Part shown: positions 16,058 through 25,138 of the stretch, one piece after another
How the letters are laid out: the number at the start of each line of letters is the position of its first letter
Numbering within the stretch: position 1 is the first letter of the stretch
From: Methylotenera sp.
GTDB taxonomy: Bacteria > Pseudomonadota > Gammaproteobacteria > Burkholderiales > Methylophilaceae
Length of the DNA stretch: 35,934 nt
Direction: 5' to 3'
NCBI GenBank assembly: GCA_020622105.1
Contig: JAHRYP010000025.1
Span: 1-35,934, forward strand
Notes under the pieces: model-generated
Database searches by the model: none
What the model was told of the DNA's origin: nothing
The model's input: only the letters and a program-made list of their open reading frames with translations
Translations under genes and position numbers: made by a program

Positions 16058-17302
16058 TCATGATCCGTCGTCAACCTCATCCCCTTCAATCACTAAATCC
16101 GGGATATGGTTGAACGCAATGCGCATCGGTGCATCTTTGAGTGCATCATGTGCGCCGCCAAAGTAGATCGTGTTTTTACCAAACTTCAGGTTAAGAGTAT
16201 CAATTGCCTTGTTGAGCTTTTTCACATTCTCAAGCGGCTTAATCTGGAACAGGTCTCGGGCAGCTTCTTCAGCCGTCACTAATGCAGAAAAAGATACCCC
16301 TACCGCATATGGCTCATGCTTGGTGTTCGGATAGTGCTGCAGAAACTGCTCAAGCGCATCTATCAGTTGCAGCGTGTTATCAGTAGGTGAAATCGCGCTC
16401 TCCATACTCCAGCTCGGCACATTTCTGAATTTGATCTTGGCGCTAACTCTTGAGGCAAGCAGATCGTAACTGCGCATCCGCATGCAGGCTTTCTGCAACA
16501 AGCGGTGCAGCACTGCCCTTACTCCGGCTTCATTGCGCTGCTCTGGTGGCAGCACATGGGAATGACCCAGACTGCTGCGTGCATTTTTCACATAATATGG
16601 TTCCAGCCCGCGCAGCTTGTCATACATGCGCTCGCCTTCAATACTGCCCCATGCCGTTTGCAGCTGCTGGCGATTCGCTGCATACAACTGCTCTACGGTT
16701 GTGATTTTATAGCGTGCCAGCCGCGCTTCCATTTGCTTGCCGATACCATTTAAATCACGCAGCTTCAGCCCGAATAGGCGCTGGGGCAACTCATGCGGCT
16801 GTATCAGCACACAGCCATCCGGCTTTTGCATATTAGAGGCCACTTTGGCCAGATAGGTATTCGGTGCAATACCTATGGAGCACTTGATATAGTCACCCGC
16901 GTTTCTGGCAAGTACCTGTTTTATTTTAGCAGCCAGCTTCAATGCGTTTTCCGGCAGCTGCTGACTGCCGGTGAGTTTGCATACCATTTCATCAATGGAA
17001 AGCACTTTTTCTACATGCGTACAGCTTTCAACCATTTCAATCAGCTTGTGGTGATATTCCACATAAACCGGTGGACGCGCCTCTACAAAAACGATATCCG
17101 GACACAGCTTACGTGCATCACTTACAATGGTTCCGGTTTTAACGCCAAAGGCTTTGGCCTCATAACTGGCAGCAATGCAACAGGTGGTTTCTGCCATGAC
17201 GGCAAGCACACCAATCGGCTTGCCACGCAAAGCTGGTACTAACTGCTGCTCTACTGAGGCAAAGTAAGAGTTAAAGTCTACGTAAAGTGCATTTAATTTC
17301 AT
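16058..17302 (-). CDS. Y-family DNA polymerase (DinB/UmuC-like)
   Basis: Translesion DNA polymerase of 414 residues. The palm motifs are complete: LYVDFNSYFASVEQQ with Asp9, and VLSIDEM with Asp104 and Glu105, so it should be catalytic, unlike ImuB. A helix-hairpin-helix follows (LRDLNGIGKQMEARL), then a little-finger domain. The N-terminal part reads like the DinB group, but the C-terminal half (RSSLGHSHVLPPEQRN) is closer to a separate UmuC-like lineage, so I give no gene symbol. No umuD or imuA is adjacent and no LexA box (CTGT-N8-ACAG) is visible upstream. The C-terminal tail is acidic. Confidence 0.88.
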   Translation of the reverse strand: MKLNALYVDFNSYFASVEQQLVPALRGKPIGVLAVMAETTCCIAASYEAKAFGVKTGTIVSDARKLCPDIVFVEARPPVYVEYHHKLIEMVESCTHVEKVLSIDEMVCKLTGSQQLPENALKLAAKIKQVLARNAGDYIKCSIGIAPNTYLAKVASNMQKPDGCVLIQPHELPQRLFGLKLRDLNGIGKQMEARLARYKITTVEQLYAANRQQLQTAWGSIEGERMYDKLRGLEPYYVKNARSSLGHSHVLPPEQRNEAGVRAVLHRLLQKACMRMRSYDLLASRVSAKIKFRNVPSWSMESAISPTDNTLQLIDALEQFLQHYPNTKHEPYAVGVSFSALVTAEEAARDLFQIKPLENVKKLNKAIDTLNLKFGKNTIYFGGAHDALKDAPMRIAFNHIPDLVIEGDEVDDGS

Positions 17303-17404
17303 ACTTAAATTGTAATCTTTGCTGAATTAAACTGACTAAGGTAAAACGATTAAATATTGTTGGACTTTCAATTAAGATAGATACCAAATTAAGGCAGATA
17401 AAAA

Positions 17405-17941
17405 ATGAGTAACGAACAGGTAGCAGTTTTTGCAGGTGGTTGTTTCTGGTGCACCGAACCGGTTTTCAGCCAACTCAAGGGGGTAAGCAAAGTAGTTTCC
17501 GGTTACATCGGCGGCCACACCACGAACCCGACTTATAAACAGATATGTAATGGCGACACTGGTCATGCCGAAGCGATTCAAATTACATTTGATGCATCAG
17601 CAGTAAGCTTTGAAACATTGCTCGAAATATTTTTTGTTTCACACGACCCCACCACCCCCAACCGTCAGGGTAATGACATTGGTACACAATATCGCTCCGC
17701 CGTATTTTGCCAGAATGATGCACAAAAAACTGCGGTCATTAGCATGATTAATCAATTAAATGCCGAAGGCGTCTGGGCGGCGCCTATTGTTACGCAGATT
17801 AATGGTGCCGACACATTCTACCCGGCTGAAGACTACCATCAATACTACTTTGCCAATAACCCGAATCAACCTTATTGCATGGCAGTAGCAGCGCCTAAAG
17901 CTGCAAAAATCCGGGCGAAATATGCGCAGTTAATTAAGTAA
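17405..17941 (+). CDS. msrA: Peptide methionine sulfoxide reductase MsrA
   Basis: Reduces methionine-S-sulfoxide in proteins, a defence against oxidants, in the cytoplasm. The active-site motif GCFWC has the catalytic Cys13; Cys158 in QPYCMAV is a candidate resolving cysteine. EAIQITFD, HDPTTPNRQGNDIGTQYRS and FYPAEDYHQYY are the family signatures. 178 residues, full length. It is a single gene, divergent from the Y-family polymerase and convergent with corA; no terminator is seen in the 35-base gap to corA. Confidence 0.97.
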   Translation: MSNEQVAVFAGGCFWCTEPVFSQLKGVSKVVSGYIGGHTTNPTYKQICNGDTGHAEAIQITFDASAVSFETLLEIFFVSHDPTTPNRQGNDIGTQYRSAVFCQNDAQKTAVISMINQLNAEGVWAAPIVTQINGADTFYPAEDYHQYYFANNPNQPYCMAVAAPKAAKIRAKYAQLIK

Positions 17942-17976
17942 GCATATGACAATTTAATAGCTGTATGAGGTTTTGC

Positions 17977-19083
17977 TCAGGTTTTGCTACTCAATAACTG
18001 CCTGCGCCAGAAAATCATCAGCATGAATAGTGCAATGCCACCCATCACGCTCATTGCCCACCAAAAGCCGTTGTGATCTGCAATCCAAGGCATATAGTGA
18101 AAATTCATACCAAAAATACCGGCAATCAGTGTGGCTGGCATAAACAGCATGGCAACTACGGTAAGCGCACGCACTTCAAGATTGACACGATTACTCACGC
18201 TAGTCATGTAGATATCCATCAGCCCGCCTAAGCTATCGCGAATAGATTCCAAAGACTCGATGAAATTGACGGTATGATCATAGACATCACGCAGGTAAGG
18301 AATGGTTGCTGCCCTGAAAAAACCATTTTCATTACGAGTAAGGTGATTAATCACTTCGCGTAGCGGCCAAACCACACGACGCAGCTCAATACTTGCACGT
18401 TTTAACTGATGAATACTATGTAACTGCGTAATGTTCGGGTTGGCAAGTAAGGCATCTTCCAGCGCCTCACTGTCATCGCCCATTTCTTCGAGCACATTAA
18501 AATACTTATCAACAATACTATCCAGCAGTGAATAAGCCAGATAATCGACGCCTAACGCGCGTATTGGAGAATGCTCAGCACGCAAGCGCTCACGCACCGG
18601 GGCAAACGCGCCAGTTGAACGCTCCTGAAAGGTCAGCAAAAAGTGATGCCCAAGCACCATACTGATCTGTTCAGAACTGACTGACAGGGTTTCTTTTTCG
18701 TAATAAAAATGACGCGTTTCCAGAAATACATACTTGCTGTATTCATCCAGCTTGGGGCGTTGCTCCGTATTCAGAATATCTTCGAGCACCAAGGGATGCA
18801 ATCCGAACACAAGGCCAATCTGCCTGATTAAGCCAACATCATGAATGCCATGCACATTCAGCCACAGCTTGTTTGAAGATTCTAAATTGAGCGAGGCAAG
18901 ACCAGCGATATCAATGGCATTCTCCTGCATACCATCTGCATCGTAGCTAATTAAAGTCAGTTTGGGTGGCTCGAGCTGAGTGACATCCTCATCACCCTGC
19001 CCCACATATACCAGAGAACCTGGCGGCAGACCGCTCTTTTTAGCGTGATGCTTTCTGCGACTATGTAAACGAGGCTTTCTCAT
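17977..19083 (-). CDS. corA: CorA-type Mg2+/Co2+ transporter
   Basis: Inner-membrane divalent cation channel, pentameric in the family. 368 residues with a long cytoplasmic N-terminal domain, then two C-terminal membrane segments (about 305-322 and 338-358). Between them is the selectivity motif GMN (325-327) in GIFGMNFHYMPWI. The N-terminus is very basic (RKPRLHSRRKHHAKK). The C-terminus has WRRQ after the second segment. No Mg-sensing leader is seen: only 39 bases separate it from the flavin-reductase-like gene upstream, so it may be part of the glnS transcript. Confidence 0.95.
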   Translation of the reverse strand: MRKPRLHSRRKHHAKKSGLPPGSLVYVGQGDEDVTQLEPPKLTLISYDADGMQENAIDIAGLASLNLESSNKLWLNVHGIHDVGLIRQIGLVFGLHPLVLEDILNTEQRPKLDEYSKYVFLETRHFYYEKETLSVSSEQISMVLGHHFLLTFQERSTGAFAPVRERLRAEHSPIRALGVDYLAYSLLDSIVDKYFNVLEEMGDDSEALEDALLANPNITQLHSIHQLKRASIELRRVVWPLREVINHLTRNENGFFRAATIPYLRDVYDHTVNFIESLESIRDSLGGLMDIYMTSVSNRVNLEVRALTVVAMLFMPATLIAGIFGMNFHYMPWIADHNGFWWAMSVMGGIALFMLMIFWRRQLLSSKT

Positions 19084-19122
19084 GAGGGTATTCCTACAAC
19101 GAAACAGTTACCGTAACAAACT

Positions 19123-19698
19123 TTAGCCAGAATGACCAGCCTGATGCACTTCACCAGTAGCAAAGAAACTGCCACCCGCCACGTGATGAATGGTGCGCAG
19201 GTCGTCATAGCCCTCAAAATGCCAATGGCCATCAGAGAATACGCGCTCATCCGCATAGGCTGCCACCACTTCGGCAATAAATAAATCATAAGTATTCTGG
19301 TTATGTGGCTCAGGGATGATTTTACATTCCAGCCACGCCACGCAGCCTTTGAGTAACGGCGCGGCTATTTCTTTAGCAGGGAAAGTTTCCAAGCCATATT
19401 CAGCAAATTTATCTGTATCTTCCAGGTCACGACCGGAACTGGTGCCCACCTTCTGCACCGTATCAATCTGTGCCACACATGGCACATTAATCGCAAAGGT
19501 ACCGGACGCCTCAATCAGTTCACGCGTATAGGTGTTTTTGTCGATCACGACAATGATTTTTGGCGGATCAAAATCCAGCGGCACATTCCATGCCGCTGCC
19601 ATGATGTTTTGTTTGCCGGCATGGCTGGAAGTAACCAAGATGGTAGGGCCGTGATTCAGCAGGCGATAGGCTTTAGCTAAATCGACGTTTACCATCAT
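19123..19698 (-). CDS. Flavin reductase-like FMN-binding protein
   Basis: A 191-residue protein of the flavin reductase/flavoredoxin-like split-barrel family. N-terminal GPTILVTSSHAGKQNIMAAA and the FDPPKIIVVID segment match the FMN-binding half; TFAINVP follows. Substrate is unknown. The first ATG overlaps the glnS stop (TAATGATGG), so it is translationally coupled to glnS; a second ATG is directly adjacent. There is no NAD(P)H-binding domain beyond the barrel. Confidence 0.85.
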   Translation of the reverse strand: MMVNVDLAKAYRLLNHGPTILVTSSHAGKQNIMAAAWNVPLDFDPPKIIVVIDKNTYTRELIEASGTFAINVPCVAQIDTVQKVGTSSGRDLEDTDKFAEYGLETFPAKEIAAPLLKGCVAWLECKIIPEPHNQNTYDLFIAEVVAAYADERVFSDGHWHFEGYDDLRTIHHVAGGSFFATGEVHQAGHSG

Positions 19699-21485
19699 TA
19701 CTTCTGCCAGGCATCCCGCAAAGTCACCGTACGATTAAATACCGGCTTGCCCGCGACGCTATCTTTCTTATCTGCCACAAAGTAGCCATGACGCTCGAAC
19801 TGGAAGCTATCTTCCGGTTTTGCGTCTTGCAGGCTTTGCTCCAGCTGTGCAGTAATCAGCTGTACAGAGTTTTGGTTGATGTCATCCAAAAAGTCGCGAT
19901 CACCGCTACCTGGGTTAGCTTCTTTAAACAAACGGTCATACAAGCGTACTTCGCATTCGTAAGCATGCGCAGCAGAAACCCAGTGAATGTTACCTTTCAC
20001 TTTAATGCTATCTGAACCCGGTGTGCCGGATTTTGTATCAGGCAAGTATTCGCAATGTACTACGGTCACATTGCCGTCTGCATCTTTTTCGCAGCCAGTG
20101 CATTTCACTACATAACCATAGCGCAGGCGTACTAAACCATCAGGCACTAATCTGAAGAAGCCTTTGCTTGGCTCTTCCATAAAGTCTTCGCGCTCGATCC
20201 ATAATTCTTTTGAAAGCTGCACAGTACGTTTACCCAGTTCTGGTTTCAACGGGTGGTTCGGAGCAAAACAATCTTCACTCTGACCATCTGGATAGTTATC
20301 AATGACCAGTTTGATCGGATCCAGCACGGCAATACGGCGCTCGGCTTCAACGTTAAGCACTTCACGCATGCAGTCTTCAAGTATCGTGTACTCAATCCAT
20401 GAGTCAGCTTTGCTGACGCCGATGCGGTCAGTAAATAATCTGAAGCCAGCGGCTGTATAGCCACGGCGACGCGCACCCGCGAGTGTAGGCAGGCGTGGGT
20501 CATCCCAGCCGGATACGTGCTTTTCTTCAACCAGTTGAATCAGTTTACGTTTTGAAAGCACCACATAAGTCAGGTTTAAACGCGCAAATTCATATTGTTT
20601 TGGCAGCGGATGTGACAGTAATCCTGCATCTGCCAAGCGCTCCAGCAGCCAGTCGTAGAATGGGCGCTGATCTTCAAATTCCAGGGTACAGATAGAGTGC
20701 GTCACACGTTCCAGTGCATCTTCAACCGGATGTGCAAACGTGTACATCGGGTAGATACACCATTTGTCACCAGTGTTGTGGTGATGTGCACGACGCACGC
20801 GGTAAATGGCAGGGTCGCGCATATTGATATTGGGCGATGCCATGTCGATTTTAGCGCGCAACACCATACTGCCGTCGGCATGCTTGCCGTCGCGCATCTC
20901 GCGGAAGCGCGCCAGATTCTCGGCTGCACTGCGATTACGGAATGGAGAATCTTTACCCGCTTCAGTCAGTGTGCCGCGGTTAATGCGCATTTCATCTGCG
21001 CTTTGTTCATCCACGTAGGCAAAGCCATTTTCAATCAAGCTCTCCGCCGCACGATACATGAAGTCAAAATAGTTGCTGGCAAAGTAAAGATTAGACTCAC
21101 TGCCATTGGGGCCTTGATTCTCCCAGCCAAAACCCAGCCATTTCACACCATCTGAAATACTGTCTACATATTCCTGACTTTCTTTTTCCGGATTAGTGTC
21201 ATCAAAACGCATATGGCAGATACCGCCAAAATCACGCGCCAGGCCAAAATTCAGAAAGATGGATTTGGCATGCCCGATGTGCAGATAGCCGTTTGGCTCC
21301 GGCGGAAAACGTGTGCGGATTTTTGCAAAGTCTACCTGACCGGCTTCATGATGCTGCGCATCACCCGGACTGCCCGCCCACTTTTTAGCGGCGTATTTAT
21401 TTTGGCCTAAATCTTTTTCAATAATGGCACGAATAAAGTTAGAAGCTGGCGCTGGTGCGCTGTTTGGATTTTTTTCAGATGACAT
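19698..21485 (-). CDS. glnS: Glutamine-tRNA ligase
   Basis: Charges tRNA-Gln with glutamine in the cytoplasm. 595 residues. Class I synthetase motifs: FPPEPNGYLHIGHAKS with HIGH at 69-72, FDDTNPEKE, and the KMSKS equivalent VLSKRKL. The C-terminal anticodon-binding beta-barrels are present and end with VFNRTVTLRDAW. The N-terminus has a short extra segment (about residues 30-52) before the first motif, otherwise normal. The flavin-reductase-type gene overlaps its stop. Confidence 0.97.
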   Translation of the reverse strand: MSSEKNPNSAPAPASNFIRAIIEKDLGQNKYAAKKWAGSPGDAQHHEAGQVDFAKIRTRFPPEPNGYLHIGHAKSIFLNFGLARDFGGICHMRFDDTNPEKESQEYVDSISDGVKWLGFGWENQGPNGSESNLYFASNYFDFMYRAAESLIENGFAYVDEQSADEMRINRGTLTEAGKDSPFRNRSAAENLARFREMRDGKHADGSMVLRAKIDMASPNINMRDPAIYRVRRAHHHNTGDKWCIYPMYTFAHPVEDALERVTHSICTLEFEDQRPFYDWLLERLADAGLLSHPLPKQYEFARLNLTYVVLSKRKLIQLVEEKHVSGWDDPRLPTLAGARRRGYTAAGFRLFTDRIGVSKADSWIEYTILEDCMREVLNVEAERRIAVLDPIKLVIDNYPDGQSEDCFAPNHPLKPELGKRTVQLSKELWIEREDFMEEPSKGFFRLVPDGLVRLRYGYVVKCTGCEKDADGNVTVVHCEYLPDTKSGTPGSDSIKVKGNIHWVSAAHAYECEVRLYDRLFKEANPGSGDRDFLDDINQNSVQLITAQLEQSLQDAKPEDSFQFERHGYFVADKKDSVAGKPVFNRTVTLRDAWQK

Positions 21486-21551
21486 GGCTACAGATTTAAT
21501 TTAAGTTGCCGTTATTTTACACCAGCTTGCTAACATAGTATGGCACCTCTG

Positions 21552-21785
21552 GAAATTGATTGTATGGGATGAAGTGCACCCGTGAAGGGCGTGTCCGTAG
21601 AATATATGCGCTAAAGCGCATTATTTCACACTTGAATTGCCGCTTCAGCGGCTTAGTCAATTGGGGAAGCCAAATACTGGCTCATACGCCAAAGGCGCAC
21701 GGAACGCAGAAACCGGAATGTACACAAAGTACATGAGGATTTTGAGTACCGCGCAACGAAGCAATACGCCCATACAATCAATTTC
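21552..21785. mobile_element. MITE-like element with 17-bp perfect terminal inverted repeats
   Basis: GAAATTGATTGTATGGG (21552-21568) is repeated in exact inverted form at 21769-21785, giving a 234-bp unit between glnS and birA. Inside are several small hairpins: TGCGC/GCGCA (21607-21620), GCCGC/GCGGC (21639-21652), AGCC/GGCT (21668-21682), CGCC/GGCG (21687-21697) and ATGTAC/GTACAT (21718-21734). No transposase is encoded, and no clear target duplication is seen. It resembles a miniature inverted-repeat element or a structured intergenic repeat. An apparent N-terminal extension of birA from TTG at 21637 is produced by this element. Confidence 0.75.
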
Positions 21786-21810
21786 TAGCCATGCTAAAAT
21801 CAGCACCGCT

Positions 21811-22782
21811 ATGAACGCCCTTACCTTCCCTATTTTAAGACTGCTTGCAGACGGAAAATTTCATTCCGGCGAAGATATTGCGCGCCACTTCAGTGTGAGC
21901 CGCACATCAATATGGAATGCATTGCAGCATGCAGAACAATTGGGCGTGGAAGTTTTTTCTGTGCAGGGGCGTGGCTATAAATTACCGCAGCCAGTCGCAT
22001 TACTAGATGAACAATCCATATTAAGCACGCTTGGCGACCAAGCGGCATTACTGCAAATAGAAGTGCATGACCACTTAGCCTCTACCAACAGCTATTTAAT
22101 GCAGAACATCCATGCAGCCAGGCATGCAACCTGCGTGGCAGCCAACCTGCAAACCGGTGGTCGCGGCAGGCGTGGCCGTAGCTGGCATGCAGGGCTAGGC
22201 GCAAGCCTGACTTTCTCTTTACTTTGGCGCTTTCAATGCGGCGCATCGGCATTATCCGGCTTGAGTCTGGCAGTGGGCGTAGCGCTGATGCGCAGCCTGC
22301 ATGAGTTAGGCATTACCAGTTCACAGCTTAAATGGCCGAATGACGTGCTGATTAACCGTGAAAAACTGGCAGGTATTCTGATCGAGTTACAAGGTGACAT
22401 GGAAGGCCCAAGTACCGCAGTGATCGGCATGGGTATCAATTTAAACTTGCCTGATAAGCTCAAACAGCAGATCGACCAGCCGGTGACAGACTTAGCCAGC
22501 GCTGCTGACGACACGATTAACCCGAATCATCTTCTTGGCATACTACTTAAACATCTGACTCATGTGCTGGCTGCATTCGAACAAGGCGGTTTTGCAACAT
22601 TGCGCGATGAATGGACACAGCACCACGCCTACCATGAGCAGAATGTGCGCATGCTGATGCCAGATGGCCGCGAGATACATGGTGTGGTACAAGGCATTAC
22701 CGAAGACGGCAGCCTGCTGGTAACAACAGCAGAAGGCGTGCAGCGTTTCATATCCGGCGAAATCAGCCTGCGCGGCTTATAA
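21811..22782 (+). CDS. birA: Biotin-protein ligase / biotin operon repressor BirA
   Basis: Attaches biotin to the carrier protein of acetyl-CoA carboxylase and, with its N-terminal winged helix, can repress biotin genes. 323 residues from ATG 21811; a longer frame from a TTG at 21637 runs through a repeat element and is not native. Winged helix at about 1-60 (GEDIARHFSVSRTSIWNAL, then VQGRGYKL). Ligase motifs: TSTNSYLM region, GRGRRGRSW (117-125), KWPNDVLI, KLAGILIEL and GMGINLN. The C-terminal SH3-like domain has ITEDGSLLV and ISGEISLRGL. In many relatives coaX follows directly; here a copper receptor gene lies between. Confidence 0.96.
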   Translation: MNALTFPILRLLADGKFHSGEDIARHFSVSRTSIWNALQHAEQLGVEVFSVQGRGYKLPQPVALLDEQSILSTLGDQAALLQIEVHDHLASTNSYLMQNIHAARHATCVAANLQTGGRGRRGRSWHAGLGASLTFSLLWRFQCGASALSGLSLAVGVALMRSLHELGITSSQLKWPNDVLINREKLAGILIELQGDMEGPSTAVIGMGINLNLPDKLKQQIDQPVTDLASAADDTINPNHLLGILLKHLTHVLAAFEQGGFATLRDEWTQHHAYHEQNVRMLMPDGREIHGVVQGITEDGSLLVTTAEGVQRFISGEISLRGL

Positions 22783-22811
22783 GCTAATATTCCACGCAGG
22801 CAACTAAAGCG

Positions 22812-25031
22812 CTAGTATTTCAACGTAAGACCAACATTAATAGATCGCCCCATACCAGGCACTTGCGTACCATATAACGGCGCAGTGCCACTGGATGACA
22901 TTGTCATGCCTTGTCCGATATACGCGCCACCCAGTGGATCTTGATAATGCTTATCAAAAATATTCTCTACGCCCAGATCAAAACGCGCATGTTTCCACTC
23001 GTAACTACTGTATAGATTAAACAGTGTATATCCGGAAGTTTGCAGTTCTTTGCGCACCGCCTGCACGTTATCCTTGGCATCTACAATTTTGGCCTGAATA
23101 CTGTTTTTCCAGCCGCCGATGCGGTGCTCAAGACCTAACCTGACGTTAAGCGGCATGATGTTATATAAATCGTCATCGGTCTTGGTATTTTTACCACGTA
23201 CATAATTCAAGATACCTGTTGCAGTAAAGCTGCCGTAGCCACTGCCCTCTGCCAGCAGCTTTCTAGCGGATAGGTCAATCCCGTACAGGCGGGCTGACTG
23301 GTTATCCAAACTCAGATTCACAAAGCCATCTGTTCTGGCTGCGCAGGTTTTACCCACTTTTGCACAGCTAACGGCATCAATATAATCATCCACGTAGCTG
23401 ATATACGGTGTCGCTTTCACTTGCCAATCCTGATTCGCAGCGTCGTGCCAATTGGCCGTCATGCTCAGGGTGTGTGCGGTTTCCGGCTTCAGGTTTAAAT
23501 TACCGACATAGCCATTGCCATCGCCTACCCAGTTATTCATGTTCATAACCATGCTATTGCTGTTAGACCAGGTGTAGCGCTCATACAAATTGGGGGAGCG
23601 GTTTTTTATGGCATAACCAGCCTCGTAGGTTTGGGTGTCGTCAGGAGTAAAACGCGCCAAGGCAGTCACGTCGACATTATGGTCGGTATCAGAATGATCA
23701 GCGGCGTTAAAAGTATTGGCTGCAGCGGCATACATAGCGCTATAGCCCTGCACATTGTCAGCATCCATTTTCACCGTGCTGCCGCGCACGCCAACTTGTG
23801 AAAGCCACTGTTTATTCCATTGCGCTTCCCATTCTGCAAACACATCGTAACGATCACGCTGGCCATTATTAATATTGTAAAAAGTACCGGGACCCATCAT
23901 CATGCCGGAGTTCGCAACCGCATCCCACCAGTCATTCAGGCGGTAGCGCTTATACTCAGCACCGATACGCAAAATATCACGGGCAGAAACATTTACATCG
24001 CCCTGCACGGTAACACCTGTTGTTTTACCTTTCGTATCCATCGGCATACCGGCAACATTAGGCACCATCATGCCGTACCAGTATTGTTTATCATCGCCAA
24101 ACTGCATGCTGTGGCGTGTTCTCTCGTGGTAAGTACGCGCTATCAATGTGACCCAGTCATATTGACCTTTGTAGCTCAGGTTATATTGCTGGCTATCGTT
24201 AGCTGTCATATCCATACGCTGATTTGGAAATCCCTGATAAGGAATATTCTGCAAACCGAGCTTGAACTCAAGCAGGTGATTTTCGTGCTGCACACCAAAA
24301 GCCAGCGCATGATTAATTGACTTATAGTAAGAAGAGCCTACTTCATCAGCACCCAGCCAGCCTCTGCCTGCGGCTGCCAAGCCAGATTTCTTGAATGCAC
24401 CGCCTGCTTTGTAATTATTAGCCTCTACGCTTGAACCTGTGTAGCGCATATACACAGACTCATTTGCCACACTTGCTGAAAGATTCACACCACGCGCATC
24501 GTTATTGCTGCGATAGAACGTGTTCACCTGACCGTTAACCAGTAACGCTTTGCCTGCCTCGGCAAATTCCGGCGCCTTGGAATTGACTTGTATGGTGCCG
24601 GCAATACTGTCGCCGCCAACACTAACTGGGGTGATACCGGCAAATACTTTTACTTCGCCCACATTTGCCGGGTCAATATACGAAAGTGGTGGATTCATGT
24701 GATTAGCGCAGCTTGATATCAGATCCATACCATCCACCTTGATGCGAATGCGGTCATCTGCCAGACCATGCATGACCGGCAAGCTGGATACGCCACCGGC
24801 CCGGTAAAAGCTGATACCGGGCTCATCATCCAGCAATTTAGCTGTATCACTGGTGTTTATTGGCAATATTCCGGGTTCATAAATTCTCTCGGCACTCACC
24901 TCGATACTTGGCAAATCCAGATGATCAGCAACTGCTTGCAGCGGAAAAATACTCATCATGCACGATGCCAAAACACTTGGTGATAGAATGCAGTTAATAT
25001 TAGATTGTTTTTTTGTTTTAAATCGTTGCAT
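22812..25031 (-). CDS. TonB-dependent copper receptor, OprC/NosA type
   Basis: Outer-membrane beta-barrel for copper uptake, 739 residues. The signal peptide ends around residue 35 (QAVADH). Plug motifs IRIKVDGMDL and GEVKVFAGITPVSVGGDSIAG are present. In OprC of Pseudomonas copper is held by a Cys-x3-Met and a His-x-Met pair; here SCANHM has Cys108 and Met112, and RHSM has His307 and Met309, with matching spacing. A Met-rich loop MVMNMNNW also appears. The barrel ends in the canonical aromatic C-terminus VGLTLKY. It is a single gene on the opposite strand between birA and coaX and divergent from coaX. No TonB or copper chaperone is adjacent. Confidence 0.92.
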   Translation of the reverse strand: MQRFKTKKQSNINCILSPSVLASCMMSIFPLQAVADHLDLPSIEVSAERIYEPGILPINTSDTAKLLDDEPGISFYRAGGVSSLPVMHGLADDRIRIKVDGMDLISSCANHMNPPLSYIDPANVGEVKVFAGITPVSVGGDSIAGTIQVNSKAPEFAEAGKALLVNGQVNTFYRSNNDARGVNLSASVANESVYMRYTGSSVEANNYKAGGAFKKSGLAAAGRGWLGADEVGSSYYKSINHALAFGVQHENHLLEFKLGLQNIPYQGFPNQRMDMTANDSQQYNLSYKGQYDWVTLIARTYHERTRHSMQFGDDKQYWYGMMVPNVAGMPMDTKGKTTGVTVQGDVNVSARDILRIGAEYKRYRLNDWWDAVANSGMMMGPGTFYNINNGQRDRYDVFAEWEAQWNKQWLSQVGVRGSTVKMDADNVQGYSAMYAAAANTFNAADHSDTDHNVDVTALARFTPDDTQTYEAGYAIKNRSPNLYERYTWSNSNSMVMNMNNWVGDGNGYVGNLNLKPETAHTLSMTANWHDAANQDWQVKATPYISYVDDYIDAVSCAKVGKTCAARTDGFVNLSLDNQSARLYGIDLSARKLLAEGSGYGSFTATGILNYVRGKNTKTDDDLYNIMPLNVRLGLEHRIGGWKNSIQAKIVDAKDNVQAVRKELQTSGYTLFNLYSSYEWKHARFDLGVENIFDKHYQDPLGGAYIGQGMTMSSSGTAPLYGTQVPGMGRSINVGLTLKY

Positions 25032-25138
25032 AGCTTTAACCCTGAACTTTGAAATTTGTTGCTATTCTATCGACTCACGCAAGTGCCGAGAATGTGACAA
25101 ATTGCCGCAGCCCTTGATTAGACAGCCTCTGAACATAT

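Noticed and set aside
21637-21810. N-terminal extension of BirA by 58 residues
   Set aside because: It begins with TTG inside the inverted-repeat element and adds sequence not seen in the family; ATG 21811 gives a normal winged helix.
25032-25138. Cobalamin or other riboswitch before the TonB-dependent receptor
   Set aside because: The divergent gap is only 107 bases and shows no riboswitch-like conserved box; the plug residues point to copper.
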